A stretch of 64,000 bases of DNA from Sarcomyxa edulis (taxonomy: Eukaryota > Basidiomycota > Agaricomycetes > Agaricales > Mycenaceae). This document shows, piece after piece, positions 1-11,039 of the stretch. Each line of letters begins with the position of its first letter. Position 1 is the stretch's first letter. Under the pieces are notes generated by a model. The model ran no database searches. It was not told where the DNA came from and saw nothing but the letters and a program-made list of their open reading frames with translations. The stretch lies in the NCBI GenBank assembly GCA_009761415.1, contig QUOL01000002.1, positions 434,001 to 498,000 of the forward strand, written 5' to 3'. The translations under genes were made by a program, and so were the position numbers.

Positions 1-338
1 ATCAGATTCGATGCAAGGTCTCAGGAGGATGACCTGAGGGATCTATACATTGGTCAGCTTATATCTTACACTCCTAGTAATGGTGCTTGACCTTTCGCGC
101 GTATTGCAGGTAGCCATGGTTTCTTGAAGAGTATGTCCAAGCTCTCGGTACGGAGACACTACAAGATAGCTTGTCAATTTTTGACGACCGGTAGCCTCAG
201 GTCCTGTTGTGTATGGAAGGCTGACCTGCCTACTGAGAAGGCTTGAATGTTGGACTGAGTTTCGTTGTTAAGCGGATTGCTAATATGATTTGTTCTTCTC
301 GACATGTTATTATCGAAAGATATACGAGTACATCGATG
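1..338. other. Intergenic stretch, nothing recognised
   Basis: I see no convincing reading frame, RNA gene or repeat here. It lies downstream of the minus-strand dehydrogenase that ends at 339 and probably holds its 3' untranslated region. Confidence 0.4.
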
Positions 339-1521
339 TCAATCGAAATGCATGCCTCCATCGACATTGATAGTTTGACCTGTACAACAGAGGTTAGTCT
401 GGATGTTGATCAATGAAGAGACGGAACGAACCAGTGATATAAGAAGACTCTTCAGACGCGAGGAAACTGACGAGTTTAGCTATCTCATCAGTTGTAGCCA
501 AACGACCTAATTGAGTGGATTTTTTCAACTGGGATCTCAGAATGTCAATTGGGGAAGTCGGAATCAGTAGAAGGCGACTGACAAGTTCTCTGAACTCTCC
601 TGGTTTCAAGCCCATGATTTGAGTCGCCTCCGCATCGGTTTTGTCGACTAGATAAGTGTGAGTATAATCGGCAGATGTCTTGCAATTGCGCTTACCCATA
701 GACGTGTCCGTCGCTCCAGGGGCATACCCATTGACTCTGATCCCATATTGTGCCCATTCGCAGGCAGCAACCTGCGTAAGGGCCCTCTGAGCGAACTTAC
801 TAGCACCATAACTGCCCAAAAACGGGCCGCCTGCAGAAGAAGGATGCGTTTTTAGTGAGCAATGGTCTGTAAGCCGTTTTGTAACAGATGCTCACTCTTT
901 TTGCCGCAGATAGACCCAGCACCAATGATTCGTCCTCGAGTCTTGTGTTCGATCATGACCTTGGCAGCCTCGCGGTAGCAGAGCATCTGGCTGGTAGCGT
1001 TGACGTTCAAGACTCGGTTCCATTGCTCAAGGGTAGCTGACCGTGAATCAAGTATTAGCAAGACGTAGTGCTTCCAAGATTGAAAAAAATGCCTCACTGT
1101 CAAGAAGGGAGGCCATGACCGAGATTCCTGTGTCGTGCATATCAGAAGACGATTCACTGCAGATCCAACTCACAATCACCTGCATTCGCCACAAACTGAC
1201 GACAACCAGGTTTTCCATGAGCAAAGCCTTCCAGATCACAACCAGAGAGTAGGGACGCACCACATCCAAACCACCTAGCTGTTCGACGGCAGCTGCCACA
1301 AGTGCCTTCACTTGTGCTTCGTCAGTGACATCAGTGGGCACATTGATGGCTCTTCGACCAGTAGACTGTACAATCTGAGTCACGACCGCATCGACTTTCG
1401 CGGATGCAACTGGCAGATCTGCGAGCACGATGTCGTATCCGTCCGAGGCAAGGCGCAGGGCGATCGCCCTTCCTATTCCGTCAGCAGAACCGGTCACAAT
1501 AGCGACTCCCGAGGATGACAT
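339..1521 (-). CDS. Short-chain dehydrogenase/reductase (diacetyl/butanediol reductase-like)
   Basis: A classical SDR oxidoreductase expected to use NAD(P)H. The N-terminal exon carries the Rossmann motif TGSADGIG near residue 11. The middle shows the NAG motif (VANAG), and the catalytic pair appears as YGASK. The C-terminus reads ITGQTINVDGGMHFD when the last intron is removed, which is typical of full-length family members, so the gene looks intact at about 255 residues. The model needs about seven introns. Two exons are tiny: 16 nt at 1180-1195 and 30 nt at 1098-1127. Together they restore VANAGISVMASLLDTTLEQWN across the NAG region. The substrate cannot be told from sequence; the tail best resembles meso-butanediol/diacetyl reductases. 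It is divergently oriented to the gene starting at 1901. Confidence 0.85.
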
Positions 1522-1900
1522 GTTTGGGGTATGAGTGGGACGAAATCGATGGAGGAAAGCAGGTCAAGGTTCGATATTTCTGCGACAAACGAGCTGGGAA
1601 TAAATCCTCTGGATTCGGTAAAGATTAACAGATATCGGCTACTGCAGAGCCTGAAACTTCCTGCATATTTGAAATCGGAAGAATCAGTGAATGTCCAGGA
1701 AAGCCATAAGCATGTGTCATATGGCCATATAATGTCGAAGGTCGAATATTTCAGAGCTGAGTACTCAACGACGAAGTTGAAGGCAGTTGCAGTGAAGGAG
1801 GTCTTACGGCAAAATCTAAATTTAGCCGCCGATCGTCTTTTCAAATTTTGTAAACTTTTGAGACTGACCAACTTTCACTTTCGACTATATCGTTGGGCAC
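1522..1900. promoter_or_regulatory. Divergent intergenic promoter region
   Basis: This 379-bp gap separates the start codons of the minus-strand SDR and the plus-strand Utp8-like gene, so both promoters should lie here. An open frame crosses it but has no family features and is probably chance. I could not identify individual elements. Confidence 0.4.
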
Positions 1901-4687
1901 ATGGAAGTAGCAACAATCAGCGAGCCGTTTCTGCTATCTACGTACGCCGTATCGCCTAGGTTGACCAAATCGAAGCTTCAAAATGTCTACGTGAGCCACG
2001 GAGAAAAGGCGTCTGCTGGTTCGGATGGTTATGCAACAGTAGTTGCACAGGGAGATGGTGTACATGTGCTCGATGTGCGTATGTTTGATTCCATTTCTCT
2101 CAAAAAACTGAATATCTGACTTTGGACATTAGCTATCTACTTTACATCCGGTGATATCACACACCCTCGGACCCTCGACCACTTTCTCGTGTCCGGCGGT
2201 CACGACGAGTTCACAAAATGCATGCAGCACGTACGCAGTCATCGGTTCATCCTCCGAGATATCCTTGGACGAGGCAGGACGGACGATATGGATGTGGAGA
2301 GAGGACTTGTCGAGTAGCACGAGTTTGCTCGATCGAGCTGCTCAGAAGAAGGACAAGAAAACCGTCGTAGTGAGTGCGAAACTCGTTCAGTATCTATAAC
2401 CTGTCTTACAATGATACCTAGATACCACACCTCATCTCAAAAATCTACGTCGCGGACGACCGCGTACTTGTGTTATCACCAACAGGAGACTTAACCATCA
2501 CCGATGCAGATCTGAAGATTCAAAGTACCACACCAGATAGCGGTCTTGTCCTCTTGAAAAGCTTCATATTCTCCCAGAAAGCATGCTCATTCGTCCCATC
2601 ATCTTCACCTGGAACCGTCATAGTATCTGTTCTTTCCGGTCATATACCAGCCGACACCACAGTAAAAATCACGACAATCAACGGCAGCGTCCCGAATTCT
2701 TATTCTGCTAACTTTGGGAGCTGCGGTATCGATCTAAAACCCGATGTGAGACCTTATTTCATCATCTGCGTCTTGTGTCTCTAATTGTACATTGTCTTGC
2801 AGCAAATAGCGAATGTATCATGCAGCACATCTGGCTATATGTCCATCTTGAGTGAGGATATTTTGTTTGTTCTATCGATCGTCACTCATCGTGCCCTATA
2901 CTCCACTCTCAGCTCGCAAGTCCGTATGGCATTCGTTCCAACTACACCTTCACTCTACAGACGTCTCGATATCTCCCATAGGAGAACCATTACATCTTTC
3001 ATCCTTCTCTCCCATCCCCTGCGAAACATCCCTCATACCTCTGAATACCTCCCACGTCTTGCTCGCTGGGCTTACCAACTCCTCTTCACCTACGGCTAAG
3101 CGGGAACTAACCCTATTGCTTTGGGATCTCCAGTACAGTGTGTTGCTAGCCTCACATACCCTCCCCGTACCTTCGTCGCTATCACAGTGTCAAGAAATCA
3201 GCCTCGAACTTGTCGAAGCCAATCAAAGTCAGACGTTACTCGTCATCTCCCCATCGGCCTCACCGTCTCTTGATGCGAAATCCCAAAAGTCCAAAGCAAA
3301 GGTTGCACCCTCAGACTCGTCCTCGACAAGTAGCATTCTCGTCATTCCTTACACCGTCCCTTCAACTTCCACTATTGCAAACGCCATGGGCCGTGGCGGC
3401 AGCGCGTCGAAATGGCTCGTTTCCTCGCCCTCATCTTCTACAAAAACGTCTGCGGCTACACCTCAGGAGAAGCAGAAACAGAAAGTACTTCAAACAATGC
3501 GTACGGCGATGGAACAGAACAGACCGCAAGTCGCTAACAAGGCGTTTTCTGATTGGGCGGCACACCCACAGAATCAAGATGTGCGTCCCGTCTCGTGCTC
3601 TTGTCTTTACTTTTTCTTTTGTATTAACATCCGATTTGTAGCTGTCGGAATACACTCATGCGTTTGTGCAAGACCTTCTCCTCATAACTTTGCGCCCTTC
3701 AAATACAGCTACGAACGCCCTATACTCCTCTGATGTTATACGTCATCTATTAGGAAAGGGAAAGGGGGTTGTTAGTGCTGGAATGGTGGAAGATGAAGGT
3801 CTAGGTGGACTCCTGGATGTATTGCGCGTACGGGGTGATTGGGTATGGCCTTTGTTCCGTCTCGCGAAGATGGCCAATTTTTTTTGACCATTGCTTTCAA
3901 TTATTAGACATCCATCCAACTGGCTCTTTCTCAAGACGCCGTTCTCGACATCCCCGAACTCAATATCATCTCTGCCCTTCGACAAGTAGTTTCTCATCAT
4001 CGGGCACAATCACAAGGTCGGACGCGTGATGCTGACGACGTCGACGCGATGCAAATCGACTCAAATGTTGCTGAATCTGCACCGACTGATATTCCAACTC
4101 TCCCTGACTTCTTAGCACATGTGATATCCTACCCGACCTCCCCTGCACCCCTCCGACTAGCTATTCATGAACACCTACGCGATACGAACGATCTAGTGTC
4201 TGTTTTAGATGTTTTGGAAGGGTGGATGGATCAGTGGAGTAAAGCACCCGTCCAATTGCTGCCTCCGAAGAAGAAGGCAATTAGTATACAACCGGATCTA
4301 GGGATCCCACCTTTGTCTAAAGTGAGCGTCTTTCATTCTATCTTGGCCTTTATGTCGGATCTAATGAGAATATAGATTCTCCCATTCCTACAAACCCTCC
4401 TAGACGGTTCCTTCCTCGCGCTTCTACAACCACAATCAACGACAACCGTTGCTTCATCAGCAGTTCTTCGAAGAATATCCGCGCATCTCCAACCTGAACT
4501 CGAATTCAATGAGGCGATCGCGGGTCTGCGTGGAGGATTGGAAGTTTTCAGTAAGGCGAGCAAGGCTAAGACGAGTGAGAAGGCTCGTGGGGATGTAAAG
4601 GAGGATTGGAGACAAAGGAAAAAGCAGGTACACGAGCAGACGGGGCTTGCAATTGGTCTATATCGCTTGGAGGAATTGGTACTCTGA
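1901..4687 (+). CDS. Probable Utp8/NOL11-like nucleolar beta-propeller protein
   Basis: A multi-exon gene of roughly 800 residues starting MEVATISEPF and ending RLEELVL. The first part has repeated short beta-strand-rich blocks (VVAQGDGVHVLDV, ISKIYVADDRVLVLSPTGDLTI, STSGYMSILSEDLVWHSFQL), as expected of a divergent WD-type propeller. A Ser/Thr-rich linker follows, then a helical C-terminal part with PDFLAHVISYPTSPAPLRLAIHEHL and ILPFLQTLLDGSFLALLQ. This layout fits Utp8/NOL11 proteins of the small-subunit processome, which act in early pre-rRNA processing in the nucleolus. The family assignment is by overall layout and remembered similarity only. Introns have GTGCGT or GTGAGC donors and lie near 2078, 2370, 2743, 2875, 3580, 3840 and 4321. 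Another propeller-containing nuclear protein is the main alternative. Confidence 0.5.
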
Positions 4688-4988
4688 CTTGGTTGTTAGA
4701 ACCTATTTTTATATCATAATGCGTCCCGCGGTCCGCCACGATTCCAACCTTTTGCGCAACTTTTGCTTTCATTCGACCACTGCATCAATACTGCAGTCAG
4801 ACAAATCACCGTCTCGTGCTACGCAGCATCAGGTACTTCGCGAGGCTGTTCAAAACCTGCATGGTAAGCTCGCGCAGTTTGATCTGGAACGCCGCTGATG
4901 CTCGAATGGGTTTGCAATGCATCCAGTGGTAGTAAGAAGTCTTTAAATAGGATCCTGAATTTGATCTCCTCCTCTCAAACGACCATCC

Positions 4989-6508
4989 ATGTCTCAGCCA
5001 AAAGTTATCATTGTAGGTGCTGGAATCGCAGGCCCAGTCCTTGCGACATTCCTCAAGCTAAAAGGATATAATCCTATCGTTTACGAGAAAGTGCTAACTA
5101 ATGCGGTGACTGGCCTTAGCCTGGCGTAAGTGGTTAAATTGTTAAATAAGTCATCGTTTCGACTCATGTCAGTGATTATTTCCAGGTTGCAGGTCAACGG
5201 TCTTCGTGTCCTTTCTCTGATCCCTGGGCTAGTGGAAAAGATTCCAGGGAAACGCATACACTCTGTTTTCCAGTATTCCACATGTCCTGACGATTCTGGT
5301 CTCTTGAGCGAAACCGACATCCCCGGAACATATATCTATGAGAAATATGGATTTGGAATCGTTGGCGTCGAAAGAGCCGCCTTTCACAAGGTGTTGATCG
5401 AAACGGCTGAGGAACACGGCGTCGAAATCAAATGGGGACATTCGCTCGTTTCTCTGGAACAAGGAGAAGACAATGTCCGCGTCACTTTCGCTAATGGGCA
5501 TACCGATACAGCGAGCTTCGTGGTCGGATGCGATGGTTTACACAGTAATACCCGCAAATCTTTGTTTGGTGAAGAGAAAGCCGATTTTACTGGCTTGGTG
5601 CAGGTGCGTATGACTGGTCATCACGAGATTGGCTTGCTGACGATGCTTCACTTGTGAGTAGACGGGTGGATTTTCCCCGACTCCGGATGTGCTACTCAAA
5701 GTTCCTTCTATGGTGAATTATTTTGGCAATGATGCCCATATGGTCACATATTCAGTGTCAGACACACATTCTTCATGGGCGTGAGTGCTTATCGTGATTC
5801 GCAGGTAAACAGTATTGACCAAGCTACTGTCTATTCTAGTATCTCACAGCGTCAGCCCGAAGCTCCGGAAACATGGCGTGCGTTGGACGAAGAAAAGCAA
5901 GACGAAGTCAGAAACGGATTGTTTTCGCACTGGGAATTTGGCGCAGGCGAACTCGTAAAAACTGCTGAGAAGATCATCAAGGTGAGCATCTGACGTGTTT
6001 ATCCTTCGTGCATAAGGCTGAGCTATCTTCTTGCCACTCTAGTATGGACTGTATGATCGTCCCGATCTCAAAACATGGCACCAAGGAAGGGTAGTGCTCC
6101 TCGGAGACGCCGCTCATCCAACAAGCCCAGTGCGTACTCAAAGAAGTTTGTGTCGTACGGATATTGATCTACGTTCGACAGCATCTGGGACAAGGAGCCA
6201 ATCAAGCATTCGAAGACATCTACCACCTCGTTCTTTCTCTCGTGAAGCATAATCCAGATGCTAATGCCGTTCTACCAACAACAACACTCTCCACGATCTT
6301 CAGTGCTTATGAGGCGGTGCGCTTACCACGCTCCGCTGAGCTCGTAAAGGGTGCCAGAGCGATGGGGAATACACGCGTGGTACATGGTGTCAAGGAGTGC
6401 AAAGCTCGCAACGAGATGGTAAGAATGGGTTGGACGGATCGAGAGGCTATGATCAACGCCTATGATCGGCTATTGGATGGTCCGTTCAAAGGGGCCAGTC
6501 AGATTTGA
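4989..6508 (+). CDS. FAD-dependent monooxygenase (group A, salicylate hydroxylase-like), copy 1
   Basis: A flavin aromatic hydroxylase-type protein. The N-terminus has the FAD-binding GxGxxG motif (VIIVGAGIAGPVLATF). The middle has the DG motif (VVGCDGLHSNTRK), and the C-terminal third has the GD motif (GRVVLLGDAAHPTSP) followed by HLGQGANQAFEDIYHL. Total length is about 420 residues, normal for the family. Small introns interrupt it (first one 5126-5185). After splicing, TGGFSPTPDVLLKVPSM joins the exon ending GLVQ to the exon ending HSSWA. The substrate is unknown. A close homologue lies at 60461-61971 in the opposite orientation; over one 141-residue block I count 122 identities. It follows the Utp8-like gene by 300 bp. 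Confidence 0.88.
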
Positions 6509-6845
6509 TACACAAGTGAATGCATAGCGGTCAAGACATGAATATGCTACATTTGATGACGGTCTTCAACTCTGCATCTTGAGCGTCAAGTTGAGGCTTG
6601 GTCTCGACTTCACCAAAATGTGTCATTATAGACAGACGCTCATGGCTGTGCGCGACTGCGCGTCACGGTGGTTCCCTTTCTCAAGTCGATTCCAATATCC
6701 AAGTTGGCTCCTGTTCCACACTTCATTGGTAGGACAACTCTAGGAAACAGACCGTTACGAACGTAGGTCGCACCCTCCAGCAACTCGAAGTCGATAAACA
6801 TATGGTCACTAATCCAATTACTACTTGTTAACTTCCTATAGTTAG

Positions 6846-8396
6846 ATGATGAACTCAAAGATATCATGTCCAAACTGCAATTTCGCACTATCGGAGCCCC
6901 TTCCATCCAGTCCTGTGCAACACATGCTTGGACTGCGATCGAATGCACCTCCCTCCTCGTCTGAGGCGAGTCTTATCAAAGAAACCATCGCCCACTCGCG
7001 ACGATCTCTCGCAGACCTCGACGAAGAGATTGAGCGAGTACAATCCCTACTCTCACGACTTGTACAACAGAAGACACAAGTCGCAGAATATATAGAACAA
7101 CACACGGCTCTCATCTCACCTGCACGAGGCATCCCTCCCGAGATCGTTTCCAAAGTATTCGTGCACTGCGTGTTTCCCGACGGCAAATACGCTGGTTCCC
7201 GATGCTTGTTGACACTATCGCAGATCTGCAAGGGATGGCGAGCAGTTTCTCTCTCGACCCCGGCTTTATGGTCCTCGTTCCGGATAGATGCAGACGACCA
7301 AGATCATTACACCATTCTGCAGACATGGCTATCACGATCGGATCCTCTTCCTTTCCATTTAGACTTCGTATCATTCAGTGAATTCTCAAGACATCATCTC
7401 GATCTCATCCTGCTGACATCATACCGCTTGAAAAGCCTGGAAACATTCTTCCACACACCCGACCCATACATCTATACTCTACCGAAGGACACTTTCAAGC
7501 TTTTAGAAAGCCTGCATATTTTTGGCAGCGACGATCCGTGGCTTTCTTTGCCTGTGGCTTTTGGATGTGCACCCCAGCTTCGTCGACTGACCTTGGGCTG
7601 TATATCTCCTGATACCGTGCTGTCATCCGTCGGCATGTGGGCTCACCTGACAGAGCTCTGCTACTACGACGCATCTCCGAACAGTTTGATCCGGGTTCTG
7701 GGATATTGCGAAAGGTTGGAACGCTGCGAGGCAAGCATTGCCTCAAAACATCGCACCGGAGGCCCATATTTCGGTCCACACGTTATATCTCGATACTTGA
7801 CTGTTCTCGATCTCACCGTTGAAACTCATATAAATCCACATGACATCTCTAACACGTTCCGATCTATTTCTACGCCAGCTCTACGAGAACTCCGAGTCCA
7901 GCTCTCAGTGCCTTTCGCGACGATGCGATCGAGCAATGAATTTACAATAGCACGGATCCCCTCATTGCTCATCTCATTCCTTGAACGATCGTCCTGCTCC
8001 CTGAGAAAGTTCAGTATGCATCTGTTGGAGCTCTCGAAAATCGACTGTATACACCTTTTCGCATGCCTTTCTTCGGTCACAGATATTTCGTTTTCGATGA
8101 AACTCTCAGCCCCAGACGACTCTGATGAGTCCGGAATTTCGGATCTGCTTAGCTACAAGGATGGGGTTTTTCCTCTTCCCAATCTGATGTACTTGGAGAA
8201 CGACTGGGTGGAGGATATCGACAGTTTCGTATCGTCGATCGATTCGCGCTGGAGGTTATCTGAGGATGCTGATCGTGCGCATGCTTCGCGGTTGCGAGAG
8301 GTTGCGTTTCGTTTTGCCGATGATTATTCGTCAAAGTGGCCGCTTCAGTTGTGTCAAATGCAAGAGGAGGGGCTGAAGGTTACTATGCGTAGATAG
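6846..8396 (+). CDS. F-box-like protein with C-terminal leucine-rich-type region
   Basis: A single-exon gene of 516 residues. The N-terminus has CPNC and then a predicted coiled coil (about residues 40-80, ETIAHSRRSLADLDEEIERV). An F-box-like motif follows near residues 90-140: GIPPEIVSKVFVHCV, then LTLSQICKGWRAVSLSTPALWSSF. This is the usual F-box-plus-solitary-Trp layout of Agaricomycete proteins. The rest is a run of irregular leucine-rich segments. Members of this family are presumed substrate adaptors of SCF ubiquitin ligases, but expanded fungal members are rarely characterised and the target is unknown. It is not closely similar to the F-box pair at 11.9-15.7 kb. Confidence 0.8.
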   Translation: MMNSKISCPNCNFALSEPLPSSPVQHMLGLRSNAPPSSSEASLIKETIAHSRRSLADLDEEIERVQSLLSRLVQQKTQVAEYIEQHTALISPARGIPPEIVSKVFVHCVFPDGKYAGSRCLLTLSQICKGWRAVSLSTPALWSSFRIDADDQDHYTILQTWLSRSDPLPFHLDFVSFSEFSRHHLDLILLTSYRLKSLETFFHTPDPYIYTLPKDTFKLLESLHIFGSDDPWLSLPVAFGCAPQLRRLTLGCISPDTVLSSVGMWAHLTELCYYDASPNSLIRVLGYCERLERCEASIASKHRTGGPYFGPHVISRYLTVLDLTVETHINPHDISNTFRSISTPALRELRVQLSVPFATMRSSNEFTIARIPSLLISFLERSSCSLRKFSMHLLELSKIDCIHLFACLSSVTDISFSMKLSAPDDSDESGISDLLSYKDGVFPLPNLMYLENDWVEDIDSFVSSIDSRWRLSEDADRAHASRLREVAFRFADDYSSKWPLQLCQMQEEGLKVTMRR

Positions 8397-8703
8397 CTGT
8401 AAAAGATACGCGAAATGCCATCTGAATTTTCCATCGTCTTGTATTCGTGGAGAGACCGTAAAAAATCCGCAAAGTCTCGATCGTTGATGCTACTATTCAT
8501 ATCATAACATACATGCTTACCGTGCTCGATGAAAACCTATCAAGCCATTCGCTCGAACGATGATTCTATGACGTCATTATATACTTCCCGTCGACATTCT
8601 GCAAAAAATCGTTCCAACTCAGTGAAAAATCAAGCTAGAGGCCTCCTCCTTCGAAAGTCTCCTTCCTCATCGTCCCCACTATCATTCCTTCGATGCAAAA
8701 GGA

Positions 8704-8806
8704 TGACCGCCGCAGGACTCGAACCTGCAACCTTCTGATTACACTGACAGGTTGGAAACCCAGGGTTTGTCGAAGTCAGATGCGCTAACCATTGCGCCAG
8801 GCGGCC
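8704..8806 (-). tRNA. tRNA-Arg (anticodon TCG) with intron
   Basis: Read on the minus strand, a 7-bp acceptor stem (GGCCGCC with GGCGGTC) encloses a D arm (GCGC..GCGC), a 5-bp anticodon stem (TCTGA..TCAGA) and a T arm with the GGTTCGAGTCC core. The anticodon loop reads CT-TCG-A before the intron and A after it. The intron is about 30 nt in the canonical position one base 3' of the anticodon, so TCG (arginine, codon CGA) is the best reading. The discriminator base is A and CCA is not encoded, as in eukaryotes. Confidence 0.92.
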
Positions 8807-9978
8807 ATTATAAGCAATAATATATAGGGCGCTACGACTGGACCGACCGCCCTAATCTAGCTACACCCTTAGCCAGGATAGGATAGAGAACGATCTATAC
8901 GGACATTTCAAGGATCTTGCGATACAGATTCGAGTAAGGTAGTAGAATCGCAACATTTTATTGTGGCGTTTCGTCCCAAAAAGGCAAGGAAAAGTTTTGC
9001 ATCCGATGTCCGATCCGAGGCCCTCTTATCCTAGCAAGTACAAAATACCGGCTTGAGACGTACGTTTTTAACATCTGGCCAAGTCAGACCTGGCCAACGA
9101 CATCAGATAAGTGAATGGCGAACTTGATTTACGGTTTCTGCCCATATCCGGCCATATTTACGATCATATTTACGATCGTCTTCACGATCGCGTTCGCGTG
9201 TTTCGAAATTTCACACCAGTGATGAACATGTCTTGAATATGGGAAGTCATCAGATACCTCGTGTGGCCGTAGCGGACCGATGAAAACTATGAACAATTTG
9301 TATTCTGACCAAATCTGAGAATTGTCTGATGTAAATCGAGTTTACAATACAGGCTAGGGCTCGCAGCCCCTACCCCAGCCTCCTCAGCCCCTCTACCCCC
9401 TGCTATTACTAATGCATCTGCCCCTCTTCTTCCCATCGTGTTGGTTCACAGGTTTTGTGAATCAGTATCCGAATCGAGTATACAGCCGAGAGAACTCACC
9501 TCAACATCATTTGTGGACAGAAGTGTGAAGGCCGCGTTGTATTTTTACACGTTTCAATTGGTATATGCATCGCTAGACGGCAGCATAAAGCATACTTGAG
9601 CAAAGAAATGTAGACGAACTCACCTAACTGCTGTATATTGGTCTTCGAGGGTCAAAAACGCGTGATAAGCTTAGAGTGAGCGCGATCTCCAGCTCGAATC
9701 GGGGTTGCATGTGATGATGAATATTCAATATACAGATATATGATCACTGAATTCGACTTACCACTTCTGAATACGATCTAGATCCCACTACGATGGTCGA
9801 CGATCTCGAAGGAAGAGAGATGAGACGAAAAGCAGGACTACTTAATGGGGCTCAATAGCCTTGACATTGAGAAAGTCATCGAAGAACCTCGTCCGTATGG
9901 GCCCAATCCAGATCCTCTTGGAGCATATCCATCGGGCTCCCATTGGGACGGGATAAGGATTTCGGCGATGAGAAATAT
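8807..9978. other. Gene-poor stretch next to the inverted duplication
   Basis: No gene is supported. It contains the first copy of the short repeat (9057-9198). A 106-codon frame at 9845-10165 overlaps the antisense of the OYE fragment and is not taken as a gene. Confidence 0.4.
9057..9198 (+). repeat. Short dispersed repeat, copy A
   Basis: About 140 bp that recurs in the same orientation at 10910-11039. Both begin GACGTACG, contain two TGGCCA palindromes separated by AGTCAGACC or AGTCAGACT (a potential hairpin), share GGCGAACTTGATTTACGG, and end in repeated TTACGATC units followed by ACGATCGCGT. Copy A has one extra 12-bp TTACGATC-type unit. No coding capacity is visible; it may be a non-autonomous element. 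Confidence 0.75.
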
Positions 9979-10400
9979 GAACAATCTAATCGGTCCTCAG
10001 AATGGAACGGGTGACATGAAGTATAACGATCCGACTGACCTTCCTCCACGCCTCCACTTGCTCCGGCGTGTAAATCCCAGAGGCGTCCGAAAAGTCGCCA
10101 GCTTTGGCAGCGATCAACGTGGCTTCAGCATTATCATCAAAGTTCCAGGAACCCTTGCACGTTGAGCGTAATACTCGGCAGCAGGAGGAAGAGGGACGTG
10201 ATCAGTGTCGTTTCGAAGACGCGTAAGGGGAGCGAGAACCACACGGTGGTTAAGAGTGAGGTCGCCGACGGTAATGGCTTGGTATAGTTTGTATTCTGAA
10301 GTAGACCGTGACATGCTGATATAGGTGGATCTGCAACGGACCTGGATAATTGAGCTGATAGACGTTGAGACAAATTGAGTCGAGATGAAGTTGAAGCCAT
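9979..10400 (-). pseudogene. Broken OYE-type NADH:flavin oxidoreductase fragment
   Basis: The first exon and first intron of an OYE gene, closely matching the intact gene at 16398-17789. The block EYKLYQAITVGDLTLNHRVV and the block TPEQVEAWRK are both recognisable. At least two lesions break the frame. An insertion lies between the MASTSSRLN start and the EYKLYQ block. A length change just after GTLMI puts the rest in another frame. Homology stops shortly after the first intron (around 9979), so the whole flavin-binding and catalytic body is missing. It sits in the left arm of the inverted duplication and is non-functional as an enzyme. Confidence 0.85.
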
Positions 10401-10885
10401 CGGAACGGCCCCATCTTGTAGGAAACAAGCTTGGAGGAAACAAGCTTGGAGGAATTGGTCAGTGTCTGGTCATGACATGATGGACGCGCCTGAGAAAGAG
10501 CTGATTCACGCGTTTCAAACGGTCACCGTAACGCCCAACATGTCGAGTTGTTTCGGTCAGTGATCAGTCCTCCGGGCCCCCCGTGCTTCTGAAGTTCCGC
10601 GAGCTCTTCAATGAGTAAGTAGACTGATCAAGCACAACGAATTTATTGTTTCGAGCTAGTAAGTTTGGAGTCTGCGGTCGACTCGGTGAATAAGGGTCTG
10701 CGAAGACATGCATCGCACCACTATAGGATTGGGGCCCAATCGACCACCGCTTAACACCGCATGCGAACTGAACGTTGAACGAGTAAGCAACTTTATTGGA
10801 CCTTTGAAGATGCGCAACTTACTTGAACTTTTTGAGAGAGCATTCGAGCGGTAGAGTATAATATAATTTTCACGACCAATTTGAG
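10401..10885 (+). repeat. Duplicated OYE upstream region (left arm)
   Basis: This non-coding block matches the reverse complement of about 15950-16397, upstream of the intact OYE. Shared landmarks include GAATTGGTCAGTGTCT, GCGCCTGAGAAAGAGCTGAT, ACATGTCGAGTTG and TCTTCAATGAGTAAGTA. The similarity fades near 10885, shortly before repeat copy B. Just downstream of the OYE start there is also a short local duplication, AACAAGCTTGGAGGA repeated twice near 10428-10452. Confidence 0.75.
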
Positions 10886-10909
10886 ATGGGGCACAGCTTC
10901 ATATCATCA

Positions 10910-11039
10910 GACGTACGGTTTTGACACCTGGCCAAGTCAGACTTGGCCAACGACCGCAGATAAGTGAATGGCGAACTTGATTTACGGTTTCTGCCCATAT
11001 CCGGCCATATTTACGATCGTTTTTACGATCGCGTCCGCG
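10910..11039 (+). repeat. Short dispersed repeat, copy B
   Basis: Second copy of the repeat at 9057-9198, same strand, about 1.85 kb away. It keeps the paired TGGCCA palindromes and the TTACGATC units but has one unit fewer. It falls where homology between the two arms of the inverted duplication is interrupted, so it probably inserted into the left arm after the duplication. Confidence 0.75.

Noticed and set aside
1531..1959. 142-codon plus-strand frame upstream of the Utp8-like gene
   Set aside because: It lies in the divergent promoter gap and overlaps the better-supported start at 1901 in another frame; no family features.
9845..10165. 106-codon plus-strand frame
   Set aside because: It is antisense to the OYE fragment whose similarity to the intact gene on the minus strand is clear.
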